Origin: Tubulinosema ratisbonensis
Taxonomy: Eukaryota > Microsporidia > Tubulinosematidae
Reading direction: 5' to 3'
Length of the DNA: 27,691 nt
Assembly (NCBI GenBank): GCA_004000155.1
Contig: RCSS01000081.1
Span: 1-27,691 of the forward strand
Shown here: positions 18,409 through 27,375 of the stretch, piece after piece
Numbering within the stretch: position 1 is the first letter of the stretch
Layout of the letters: each line of letters opens with the position of its first letter
The notes under the pieces: generated by a model
Databases searched by the model: none
Seen by the model: only the letters and a program-made list of their open reading frames with translations
What the model was told of the DNA's origin: nothing
Translations under genes and position numbers: made by a program

Positions 18409-19692
18409 AAGAATAATTTTTCTAAATATTTATACTTTTTGATCAAATTGATATTTCTAATCTTAATTATTTATATTTTATCTTTTTTAATTTGTTCAAA
18501 TATTATTGGTATAATTTAAAAATCAATCATTAAAAATACTTCTAACTTAAAGTAGAAAACAATCTGTTTTATTGATTTACATATGCAATCAATTTTGTGA
18601 GCTAAAAATGTAAAAAATTTAATTGATTCAGTAATTTAAATTATTTTTTATAAATATTTTAATTAAATTTGTAAATAAATACCAATAAAGAAATTTCCAT
18701 CAATTGAGAATACCTATAAAAAATGATAGTAAAAACACATTAAATACGTGGGAATAGTGTTACTATGCTAATTTATAATTCTTTCCATTTAAATGAATAT
18801 TAAATATTACATTGATGAAATGAAGTATTTTTTGAAAAATTCTTAATATTTAAGATTCTTTATAGCAATAAAGGTATTTTTTGTTCAACATTTTCTAATT
18901 AGCATCATTAAAAATATCTTTTCTTGATTGAATAAATTAAATTATAATTAACTTTAGATTTCAAATAAACTGTTATTTATAATAAAAAAATTATCATTTT
19001 AACAAATTTTACCTTAGGCGTGGATTGTTGTTGAATCGAAAAGGGGAAAAAGATTAATTATAAACAAGTAGTTTTAATTGATTTATACAAAAAAAATATC
19101 AACCCTTTTTCTGTTATATATGTTAAACAATAACTGCACCTTTAATTTTACAGAAATTCTATGCCTTTCATATGTGTTATTTATTTAATTTATCTTATTA
19201 GACTATAATTATTTAATAAAGAAACTAATTTTATTGATTTATGTAAAGAAAGTTTAGAGATTTCCGAAAGAATGCTCAGTTTAAGATAAACAAAAACTTA
19301 AACAATGATTTTAGTGAAAGAAAGTTTTAACATTTTATTTATTTTAATTAACATTTTGTTTCTTTATAAACTCTCTTTATATTTTTCTATAAATTAATTT
19401 TTTTGTGCCTTTTTACTTTTCATCACGTAAACTACTCATTTTCAGAATTTCAAAAAATTGAAACTGTAATTTTAAAATAAACTAAAAAAGGTAAAAATGT
19501 TTAATAAAATTTTTTTACTATCTTTATATCTTTGTATGCTTGGCTCTCTTACATTATTTTTAAGTATTTTCAGAATTTTTCGAAAAAAAATAAAATTACA
19601 AATTAATTAATTTTTAAAATAAAACATTATTAAAATTTTACTATCTTCATTTTGTAAAACGGTCCTAAAAAAACAAAAAGAAATTTTATTAT
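18409..19692. other. AT-rich intergenic
   Basis: No supportable gene. It contains the second AATCGAAAAGGGG copy at 19034-19046 and several ATTGATTTA-like strings that are probably compositional. Confidence 0.45.
19034..19046 (+). repeat. 13-mer AATCGAAAAGGGG, copy 2
   Basis: Exact copy of 11319-11331; see there. Confidence 0.6.
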
Positions 19693-19887
19693 TTAATTAC
19701 CTGAAATATTTTGTCTGTATTCCATGTGGATTTGAGTATATCTTTCGAGTAAAAAATTTCTTTTACAAACTAAAAATTCATAAATACTTGTTAAAGAATC
19801 ATCAGATTCAATTATATGCTTACAGATAATTTTTATCAAAAAAGAATTAAATTGATAGTCTAAATTTTTATCTGATAAAAAATTTTT
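19693..19887 (-). pseudogene. C-terminal gene fragment without a start, unrecognised
   Basis: A minus-strand frame of 64 codons is open from a stop at 19888-19890 to TAA at 19693-19695. Its residue mix is gene-like: NFLSDKNLDYQFNSF, KHIIESDDSLTSIYEFLV and LLERYTQIHMEYRQNISGN. The only Met is near the end, so no start is available. It lies head-to-head with, and just upstream of, the secreted-protein gene at 19928. It could be the end of a decayed gene or chance; frames this long are expected several times in a window this AT-rich. Confidence 0.3.
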
Positions 19888-19918
19888 TTATCTTATTAAT
19901 TAAAAAAACATTTAGAAA

Positions 19919-19925
19919 GATACCC
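19919..19925 (+). promoter_or_regulatory. C-rich start-proximal motif GATACCC
   Basis: ACCC, then AT and the ATG at 19928. It agrees in position with the motif of other genes here. Confidence 0.55.
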
Positions 19926-19927
19926 AT

Positions 19928-20506
19928 ATGTTTATTTTATATTTTATTTCTGTGATTTTACATAATCTTTCACATGGTGTTATAATAACAGATGTAAGTA
20001 CATTGTTTGAGGAATTAGAAACCATTGATTTTTATGTTCATCGTGACGATTCCATAATTAGAAATCGAGAATTAGATGAATTTCTGAAAAAAATAAAAGG
20101 AATTGCGCAACAGGGATATAGGGACTATATTATCACAATAAGGACATACAAACTTTTTACAAAATCAAGATTGCCTTATTGTGCTCTTGCTAATCATATA
20201 ATTACATGGGGAGAGGAATTGAGAAAAATACTTATAACTTTCTTTAAACTTTATAAAAACGACCTGTTTACTTGTAGATATGTACCTCATTCCTTATTGC
20301 CTCTTGAAAATTTGTCAATTTTGAAAGACCAAAGCCATGATCCAAATATTTATTGTGTGAATGTGTTAATTCAATTATATATATTTTTGAAGAACGATAG
20401 AAATAAACCATTTTTTGATAAAGTTTTCAGCTTTTTTGTTGAAAACAGTGATTATGATTTTCTATGGGATATGAATATAGTTAATAACACAATGATAAAT
20501 AACTGA
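19928..20506 (+). CDS. probable secreted lineage-specific protein, paralog 1
   Basis: A 192-residue protein with a hydrophobic N-terminus (MFILYFISVILHNLSHG) that looks like a signal peptide, followed by a soluble, mostly helical body. It is a paralog of the gene at 26369. Without large gaps the two share LHNL at the signal peptide, a TIDFY/NIDFY block (33-37), RNRELDEFLKKIK (46-58) against RNPELDVALQEIK, FFKLYKNDLFTCR (105-117) against FFKLYKNDIFFCR, LLP, and a C-terminal FFDKVFSFF-FLW block. A conserved Cys in the CR motif may form a disulfide. I recognise no known domain. The C-rich motif supports the start. A secreted, duplicated, lineage-restricted family in a microsporidian suggests a host-interface role, but this is inference only. 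Confidence 0.8.
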   Translation: MFILYFISVILHNLSHGVIITDVSTLFEELETIDFYVHRDDSIIRNRELDEFLKKIKGIAQQGYRDYIITIRTYKLFTKSRLPYCALANHIITWGEELRKILITFFKLYKNDLFTCRYVPHSLLPLENLSILKDQSHDPNIYCVNVLIQLYIFLKNDRNKPFFDKVFSFFVENSDYDFLWDMNIVNNTMINN

Positions 20507-21200
20507 TTTAACGTATTTTTAAAAATAGTAAACCACTACTGTCACTCTAATATTTTCTAGAAAGAAATTTAGATAAAAGAAACAAACTAAATAAATAACC
20601 ATTCTTAACTTATTCTGTAAATATTAGTAAAAATAAATTATATAAAACTACAATTCAACAGGTTATCACACCATTGTGTAATTCATATCTTTAATTAATA
20701 ATTAATGCATTTTTTGATAAAAAAACATTATGGAAATTATTTGTTTTTTGCTTTACAAAAATTTTTAACAATATAAGAAACATTATAAAAACGCAAAAAA
20801 TTTTAAATTAATAATTAAATCATACTAACTACTATTTTAATTCCTCTCAGTAGATGCAGTCATTTTGTATTATCTAGAAAAAAATTAATTTTCTATGAAT
20901 AATTAACGATAAACATAATGTGTTTTTTTAATATTAATGTTCTATTAATCATGATGACTTCTGATAGCTTAAAAAATTATTAGAAAATCAAAAATTTTTA
21001 ACTTTAAAATCATATCATTTAAAAGTTTAGTTTCAAGGAAATATATTTGAATCATTGAGATAAATTAATTATTTAATTAAGAATAAATTTATTTAATGGG
21101 TCATGAAGTGTAAAAAATATTCTTCTTAAATAAAAATCACTAAATTATCGCATATACTTTCTAAGAATTTGAATTTTTTATGAATTAGATTTTAAAAAAT
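20507..21200. other. AT-rich intergenic
   Basis: No supportable gene. ATGCAGTCA at 20854-20862 repeats the core of the 1.64-kb palindrome next to CTCTCAGTA, which also occurs at 1688; this may be chance. Confidence 0.4.
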
Positions 21201-21725
21201 GATATAAAGTATCAAACGAGTCAGCTTCTACGGGGTACAAAGCAATTTTTAGAAGGAGTAAATATGAAGCATGATGGTTAAAACCAAATTTAAAGTGTTC
21301 AATTTGTTTCAGATGAGTTACCTTGATCGGCTTTTGTTCTTTGAGTAATTAAACAATACTCGTATATAAATTAAAGAATCTAAGTTAAAGAGTAAGAAAA
21401 ATTCTTTTATTTGCGAATTAAAATGATTTGTAAACAATATTGATGTACTTAAAACCAAATTATAAAAATAAAAAAATTATAGTATTATTAATATATTGCG
21501 GTGTCACACCTAAAACAAGATTGTTAAAAAGACTTTTGTTTAATTTGTTCATTTGTTTTCTCATCTGATTCCCTTGGGGTTAAAAAATTTTTATTTAATA
21601 AATTTTTGTTATTTGCTGATCGGTTAGTTTAAACGTGGTTACCTAATGTACCACAATATTCTTTACTTAAATGCCATTGTCAGATTATACAAGTTTATTT
21701 TTTCAATTTTATAATTTTTACTTAA
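21201..21725 (+). pseudogene. possible decayed gene relic, unrecognised
   Basis: Two plus-strand blocks have gene-like residue use. The first (21201-21281) includes KYQTSQLLRGTKQFLEG and NMKHDG, then in another frame NLKCSICF. The second is open from 21528 to 21725 with one in-frame TAA at 21630-21632 and includes KDFCLICSFVFSSDSLGVKK, then TWLPNVPQYSLLKCHCQIIQ. CxxC and CxC pairs appear in both. No start or family can be named. A 34-codon minus-strand frame at 21460-21564 overlaps the second block and is an alternative. Confidence 0.3.
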
Positions 21726-22264
21726 TGTTGATTTAATTCAATAATATTTTAAACCGCACCTTTTGGGTATAGCTCGAACTTTTAAAAATTTTATTTAAAA
21801 AAGCAGCGAGAATTATATTCTTTTCAATTGAAATAAATATATTTTAAATGGTTTCTTATTGTTATTGAGAAGAAAACAAGATTTTTTGTGCAGATAGTTT
21901 TTAAATTAATTTAATCTTTTTCTAACTTAATTATTTCAAAATTTTTTTGTTAATTAAAAGTCATTATACTTTTTACAAAACCATCATAAAGTATGCGATC
22001 AAAGTCTTATCAGCTGATAAAAAATCAAAAATTCTTTAGTTTTAATAACATTTCTCTTTTTAAGGAATGTTCTATTTGATTTATTTATTAAAATAACAAA
22101 TTTTTTAATAAAGAACCTTTAATTAGAATTAATATAAGTCAAATATTTCATCATTAAATAAATATTTTAAGATTTTTTTCAATTAGAATTTATAAAGAAT
22201 TTTTTGGATCAAAAAACAATTTCATGTCAAATAATTTTTAATATGAGAACTTTAATTTAAAATT
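21726..22264. other. AT-rich intergenic
   Basis: No supportable gene and no C-rich motif near the next ATG. Confidence 0.45.
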
Positions 22265-23740
22265 ATGAAAAAAATACTACCCATGGCTGGATTCATAGGT
22301 TTTTTAGTTGAGACGATATTTAGGCCAAGTCAAAAATATTGCTTAACAACCAGTGAAAACGTGAAAGACATGGTTAGAAAATATGAATTAGAATGTGATA
22401 AATTCAAATTAGAAAGAAGTGCTTATTTTTTAGGTCATTGTGTTTATAGCTCAAATGACTACAGAGTGAACAGAATAACCGAACAAGCGGACGCTATATT
22501 TTTGTTAAATAGAAATCCAAACATCTTTAAAGATGTCACTAAAAGCATTTTAGAACAACTTAAAAAAATAATTGATTTCGATCACGATAGAAAAATTGCA
22601 AGTTTTATTCAGAAAATTCTTGACTGCTTAGTGTTAATAGAAAGTTGCGATTATGATAAAACGGAGTTAGAAAAGTTATTTCTTTATGATATTAAAAAGG
22701 AAAGGTTAAAATTTTGTTGTTATTGTAATGAGTATATGCACGAAGATAGATTTTGCAGTTCTGCTTCACATACCTTAAGATTAAATGAAAAAGATGTTTT
22801 AACTCCAGTAACTTGTAGTTATATGTTCCGTAAAGCTGTTTTTTGTAAAAGATTGCGTGAATTGTTCCCATTTACATTTATTGATCTTGATAATTTTCTA
22901 ACTAAAATTGAATGTGAAAAAGTTGAGATAAATACATTAAGACAAGTGTCAAATTCAAAAGAAAAACTTGAAGAATTAGTGGAAAATACAAATGTTTTCG
23001 TTGGTTTCCATGAAGAAACAAAAGAAGGGCCTGTATTAGATAGTTCTAAAAAGGAATTTAAGCACGCAGAATGTTCTTCACTTTTAATAAATCCAGAGAC
23101 TCAAGCAAAAAAGACTACCGATATTATAACCACTTTAGCTGTAGAAAAAATAAAATCTGATAATAAAAGTGAATTTATAAAACAAAATCTCGAAGACAAT
23201 AAAATTAATGTGATGGAAAAGGAAAATAAAATAAAAAGTAAAGAAGAACACAAAGAATCAACCGAAAAAGAAAAAGGACAGCTTTTTAAAGTAGAATCAA
23301 AGAAATCTGATTTGACTACAAACGATGTTAAACCTTTGAATCAAACAGATGAACTAAAGCCAGTCGAAGCCGTTTTACAAAATAAACTCATAGAACCAGA
23401 CGCTTCAGCAATATTACCTTCAGTAGCAGATCAGATGGAAGATTATTTATTTGAAGAAATGCAAGAAGCTTATGGATCTGAAGAGGATTTTTATTCAGTA
23501 ACTCAAAATAAAGAAGAATTGGAATTGAATGATGATGAATCAAAAAATGATAATGATAGTACATTACAAGACATGAGGTATTATCGCAATAAAAATGTTG
23601 AAATGGCTGACATAATCGAACCCCCGAATAAGCAAATCGGAGTTCAATCAACAGGAAAAAATGTTTCAAAAAGAATATTGAAAAAAGATCTGACGAAAGC
23701 AAAGAAAACGGCACTTTCGAAGCGACTGAAAGTAAATTAG
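22265..23740 (+). CDS. Lys/Glu-rich protein with Cys-containing N-terminal domain, 5' part of a split gene
   Basis: A 491-codon frame. The N-terminus (MKKILPMAGFIGFLVETIF) is hydrophobic and may be a signal peptide or anchor. Residues 25-215 look folded, with Cys at 151, 152, 154, 164, 184 and 194 (FCCYCNEYMHEDRFC). From about residue 225 the protein is low-complexity and rich in K, E, N, S and T. The last ~60 codons become uncharacteristically basic, while an overlapping frame (open 23632-23817) carries on the acidic style (SDESKENGTFEATESK). That frame in turn hands over to the frame of the next entry. The most economical reading is one gene of about 750 codons with two single-base losses, the first in the A-runs around 23667-23686. 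No C-rich start motif is present. The family is unknown; a surface or secretory-pathway membrane protein is possible. Confidence 0.75.
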   Translation: MKKILPMAGFIGFLVETIFRPSQKYCLTTSENVKDMVRKYELECDKFKLERSAYFLGHCVYSSNDYRVNRITEQADAIFLLNRNPNIFKDVTKSILEQLKKIIDFDHDRKIASFIQKILDCLVLIESCDYDKTELEKLFLYDIKKERLKFCCYCNEYMHEDRFCSSASHTLRLNEKDVLTPVTCSYMFRKAVFCKRLRELFPFTFIDLDNFLTKIECEKVEINTLRQVSNSKEKLEELVENTNVFVGFHEETKEGPVLDSSKKEFKHAECSSLLINPETQAKKTTDIITTLAVEKIKSDNKSEFIKQNLEDNKINVMEKENKIKSKEEHKESTEKEKGQLFKVESKKSDLTTNDVKPLNQTDELKPVEAVLQNKLIEPDASAILPSVADQMEDYLFEEMQEAYGSEEDFYSVTQNKEELELNDDESKNDNDSTLQDMRYYRNKNVEMADIIEPPNKQIGVQSTGKNVSKRILKKDLTKAKKTALSKRLKVN

Positions 23741-23771
23741 ATTCTGAAGTCATAACTGATTCACAACATAA

Positions 23772-24506
23772 ATCAAATTCAGAAAATGAAAAGAAGATAC
23801 TAGTGCAAAGAAGACATTAGTAGATCCTATTTTGTCGGTAGAAACAAGACTGCTATATATGGATCCAGAAGAAGAAGTAACAATTGAACGTGTATCAACT
23901 GAAGAAGACAAGTTAGAATATTGTTTGATTGAAAGAGAATACTTACAAATTCCTAAAGAAGAAGAGCTTAAAGTTACAGGAAATGTAAAAAAGCAGTCTG
24001 AAATTAACACTTTGTTACCCGATACAAAAAAAGAAGAATCGATAAACGAAAAGGAATCAATAATTTATGAACAATGGAATGAAATTGAAAAAATGAAAAA
24101 TAAATTAAAAGAAACGGAGAAAAGAATTGATGACCTTGAAATTGCAATGGAAAAATGTCTTGAACTAACTGAAAAAATAAAAAATTTTATTTTAAGTGAT
24201 GAAATGAACAAAGAAAAGCCGATTAAGGAAAAATTAACAGGGGTATTTGCGGTTAAAGGAGATGAGAATAAAAATGAACCAACAGAACAACTAAGCGAAG
24301 AAAAAGAGACAGGTACAAGAAAAATGCACGAATCTACAAAAAAAGAAAACGATTTAATTAATTGTAACCAAAGCAAAGAAAACGTTTTTGTTGGAACAAA
24401 TCAAGACAAAGAAGAAGATGTATTTTTTAGTAGAAAGGTTGGCTTAATATTTATATATTTTGTTGTCTTTTGTTTATATCTTTTGTATGCGCTTTTTCAA
24501 TCTTAA
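23772..24506 (+). CDS. 3' part of the Lys/Glu-rich gene: coiled coil and C-terminal membrane anchor
   Basis: This frame is open from 23772; its first ATG is at 23832. Coding-like sequence (KEDTSAKKTLVDPILSVETR) already precedes that ATG, so it is probably a continuation of the frame to the left and not a separate gene. It holds an acidic segment, a coiled coil around WNEIEKMKNKLKETEKRIDD, another Lys/Glu-rich linker, and one hydrophobic helix at the very C-terminus (GLIFIYFVVFCLYLLYALF), as in tail-anchored or single-pass proteins. The second apparent lesion lies at 23772-23800, probably in the A4 run of GAAAAGAAG. A separate short tail-anchored protein starting at 23832 is the alternative. 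Confidence 0.7.
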
Positions 24507-24747
24507 TGTAGTCAACTAATTAAAGTATTTTAATAGTAAGGTTTTTAAAAAAAAGTGTTAATTAAATATTTTAAAAATATTTTGTAAAATGGAAGGAAGT
24601 GATGATAAATTAGTTAAAATTTTGTAAGTAATTAAATTAAAAATCAAGTGAAATATTAAAATTAGCCTTTAAAATGGAGTTTTTTACATTTTAAAACAGG
24701 ATATCTATTATAAATATTAAAGTTCTTATCAAATTTTTTATTACTAA
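24507..24747. other. spacer with a possible tiny spliced ORF
   Basis: An ATG at 24589 opens MEGSDDKLVKI and runs into GTAAGT, the microsporidian 5' splice consensus. Removing 24624-24648 (25 nt) would give a 26-codon frame ending at 24694. The frame is very short and the 3' site (ATCAAG) is weak. Confidence 0.15.
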
Positions 24748-25148
24748 TTATTTTATAAATTTATTTACAAATCAAAAATCTCGTTTACACCCGAAAGATA
24801 TGTAAAAATATATCACAAAATGCCCTTTAATTAATATCAGTAAAAATTATGAAAAACATTACAAATAAATTTTAAAACAGAAAAGATCAGACTTGGAGTA
24901 AAAAGCGCCTGTGAAAAAATTTCACAGCAACCAGACGAAAAACAGGTTCAAATGATATTTGTTACCCACAATGATATTAATTTTAACGCTAAAATAAAAA
25001 TGGCATTTTAAATCGAAAGCTTTAAACTGTTTAGATGAAAGATCTAATTAAATCGTTTTTAGACATTTATTTCCAGTTTTCAACTTATATGACAAATTTT
25101 TATTTAAAATACAAAGAAGGGCTTTTTGTGGAAAGAAAAATTCTTTAA
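24748..25148 (+). pseudogene. decayed gene, possibly L7Ae/Rpp38(Pop3)-like
   Basis: One plus frame runs with few stops from 24748 to 25011: SKISFTPERYVKIYHKMPF, then three nearby stops, then a 52-codon open stretch with KIRLGVKSACEKISQQPDEK and QVQMIFVTHNDINFN. In another frame an ATG at 25035 opens 37 codons (MKDLIKSFLDIYFQF and following). IRLGVKSACEKI plus VQMIFVTHNDI resembles the G-x-N-x-V-x-x-x-E and hydrophobic-strand pattern of L7Ae-type RNA-binding proteins such as Rpp38/Pop3, but this is a weak match. A perfect 8-bp hairpin (24909-24916/24920-24927, loop AAA) lies inside, so a structured RNA is the rival reading. No intact start is present. Confidence 0.4.
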
Positions 25149-26358
25149 GATTGATTTTGTAATCAAAAATATAAATTTAAACAATTTTTATTATTTTAAA
25201 ATTTGTGGTTATAGATAAAACATTTTAAGAGTATAAAAGTCATTTTTTAACATTGTAAATAGCATAACAGACAAAATCATAATTTTTACATTTTAGAAAG
25301 ATGATTGTCTAATTATTTTATTAAAGTATACCTTTCATTAACTAAATCTACTAGTCTGTACTATTTTTACAATTTTTTTGTATTTTGATAATAACTGTTA
25401 TACACCGATGTTACTTCTTTAAGTCATTTGACTACTATGATAATTTAAGTATTTAATAAATATTTGTATGAATAGGGTTTAATCTAGTAGTGCGTAAATA
25501 AATTGATTTTATAAATTATTCGCTAATGAATCGTAAAAAATGTCTCGAAGTATATTTAATTCATACTATTTATCAAGGGACAAATAATCATTTACAATAA
25601 TTCTAATATTTATTCTTTTTATTTTAGAATAGACATATTTACAATTTTTAATATATTAAGTATTCTATATTTTTTTTCATGTAATCAAGAAATCTTATAG
25701 ATTTTTTTACTTTAGATTTTCTTTAATTTTTAAACTTCTTTAATTATAATTAACGTATAATTTTAGAAAATAAAAACAATTTTATGAGGATATAATGCTT
25801 TTGCTAATTACAACCTTCTAATAAATATAGATTACTATCTATTTTCTTAAGACTTTCAAAAATTATTGAAAAACAATACGAAAAGGATCAAGTTTTTTTA
25901 AAAATATCACAATAAATTACAAAAAAAATATTATTATACGTCTTTTCAAAATTGATTAAGATAAAATATTTTTTTTATTCTAAAAACAGGCATTGTTACA
26001 TTTTTTAAACAAAACAATTATAGAAATAAGAAATTATTTATTTGGTTACTAAAACCTCTGCAAATCATATATTAAATTTCCACATTTTTGTGATATTCAA
26101 ATTTTATTTATAACCATGGTTTTACTTTTTTGTTTTTATTTTTGAATAAAACCCAGAAAACAAAAGTAAGCTTTAAGTAAACTACAACATTAAATTTTAT
26201 TTAAAGAACTTTCTTTAAATGATAATATAAGAATAATTTTCTGATTTAACTTCAAATCAAAGTTAAAAATTTATACTACTTTTTTGAGATGTAATTTCAG
26301 TAAAAAATTTTTTATCAAAAAATGATAATACTTTATCGCAGAAAAATAATTCAACAAA
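25149..26358. other. AT-rich intergenic
   Basis: No supportable gene. Short gene-like frames (for example 24 codons from an ATG at 25527) are within chance expectation. Confidence 0.45.
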
Positions 26359-26366
26359 TTTACCCC
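26359..26366 (+). promoter_or_regulatory. C-rich start-proximal motif TTTACCCC
   Basis: TTTACCCC, then TT and the ATG at 26369. It is the same string as before uL3 and the antiporter, so the gene is probably transcribed or was until recently. Confidence 0.75.
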
Positions 26367-26368
26367 TT

Positions 26369-26884
26369 ATGCTTTTATTCTATATAAACATAATCAATTT
26401 GCATAATTTAAATCCCGATGCTATCTTAGTAGACACGTTTAATTTACTTCAAGATGTGTTAAATATTGATTTTTATAAAATTGAGGACGGAATGATCAAA
26501 AGAAATCCAGAACTGGATGTAGCTTTGCAAGAAATAAAAGACACTTTAATTATTGGATACAATAAAATCGTTATACCAATGAATGAAGCTAAAATGAATG
26601 GAAACGTAAAACCAGATTTAAGTATTTTCAAATCACAAATTCTTCTTTGGAAAAGAGATTTATTCAGTAGACTAGAATCTTTTTTTAAATTATACAAGAA
26701 TGATATATTTTTTTGTAGAGAACACAATATCTGTTTATTACCTATACAGAATGAATTCGAATTTGTAAAACATATGAATGATGTAAACGGTATAAATGCT
26801 GTTTTATTGATAAAATTACGTTATTTTGCTCAAGATGATGACGAGAATCAAGATTTTTCGAAAATATTAATAGTTTTTATTTAG
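26369..26884 (+). CDS. probable secreted lineage-specific protein, paralog 2, 3' end frame-shifted
   Basis: A 171-codon frame with a hydrophobic N-terminus (MLLFYINIINLHNL), paralogous to the gene at 19928; shared blocks include NIDFY, RNPELDVALQEIK and FFKLYKNDIFFCR. The annotated frame ends abruptly in KILIVFI. The next frame, from about 26856 to a TGA at 26947-26949, continues the paralogy: FENINSFYLEERAFSFLW against the paralog's FDKVFSFFVENSDYDFLW. The shift falls on a T5 run at 26854-26858, consistent with one missing T. It may therefore be a sequencing error, a polymorphic break or a recent pseudogene. The intact C-rich motif and a long open frame argue for recent function. Function is unknown; secretion is inferred. 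Confidence 0.78.
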   Translation: MLLFYINIINLHNLNPDAILVDTFNLLQDVLNIDFYKIEDGMIKRNPELDVALQEIKDTLIIGYNKIVIPMNEAKMNGNVKPDLSIFKSQILLWKRDLFSRLESFFKLYKNDIFFCREHNICLLPIQNEFEFVKHMNDVNGINAVLLIKLRYFAQDDDENQDFSKILIVFI

Positions 26885-26949
26885 AAGAAAGAGCGTTTTC
26901 ATTTTTATGGTTAAATGGAATACTTGAGAGTGCGGCAACCTCATCTTGA

Positions 26950-27248
26950 AGAATAAAAGATCAAATGTAAGAATTTTTCAGAAAATTTTCTGACATTTAA
27001 TAAAATATTCACATTTTATTTGTATTTTGAATTTTATTTCTCATCTATTTGCAAAATTGTCTAATTTTTTTTTAAAACAAAAAAAAGATAAACAATTTTC
27101 TTGTATTTTGAATTTGTTAAAAAAATCAAAATAAAAAGTTCATTTTCACTGATAAAAATTATTTACATTTTTAAAAAGTAAATTTTAAATTCATAATAAA
27201 TTTTTTAAACAACAAAATAAAAAAATAACAAACAAATTAGATCTTTAA
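26950..27248. other. AT-rich spacer
   Basis: Nothing recognisable beyond A/T runs. Confidence 0.5.
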
Positions 27249-27341
27249 TCAGCATTTAGGATTAGGAAAATAATCATTAGGGTCTTTGTTAGGTGGCACT
27301 CTTCCAGGTTGGCTATTAGGTTGACCATATAAAATAAACAT
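27249..27341 (-). CDS. microprotein, 30 residues, Pro/Asn-rich
   Basis: A complete ATG-to-TGA frame in a GC-richer patch on the minus strand. After MFILYGQPNSQP it reads GRVPPNKDPNDYF and ends NPKC. Over 13 gap-free positions this aligns with GRDPNELDPSRYY of the frame just upstream: G, R, P, D, P and Y are identical and the final aromatic is similar. The two frames are in tandem, same strand, 34 bp apart. Codons use more G/C than the surroundings, which argues for coding. No C-rich motif precedes the ATG (TGAGGTT). I know of no family. It could also be an exon remnant of a longer gene. Confidence 0.45.
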   Translation of the reverse strand: MFILYGQPNSQPGRVPPNKDPNDYFPNPKC

Positions 27342-27375
27342 AACCTCACAAAATAAAATTTATTTATACTACTAA

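Noticed and set aside
21460..21564. Minus-strand 34-codon frame beginning MRKQMNKLNKSLF with an upstream ACCCC
   Set aside because: The C-run is 17-20 bases from the ATG, further than in other genes, and the plus strand reads as a better relic.
23388..24376. Three minus-strand frames opposite the Lys/Glu-rich gene
   Set aside because: They are Ser/Phe/Leu-rich complements of K/E-rich codons, as expected for shadows.
24909..24927. Hairpin CTGTGAAA/TTTCACAG considered as tRNA or terminator, with GGTTCAAAT nearby as a T-loop
   Set aside because: No matching T-stem, D-arm or acceptor can be formed.
26473..26727. Minus-strand 84-codon frame
   Set aside because: It is antisense to paralog 2, which has homology and a start motif.
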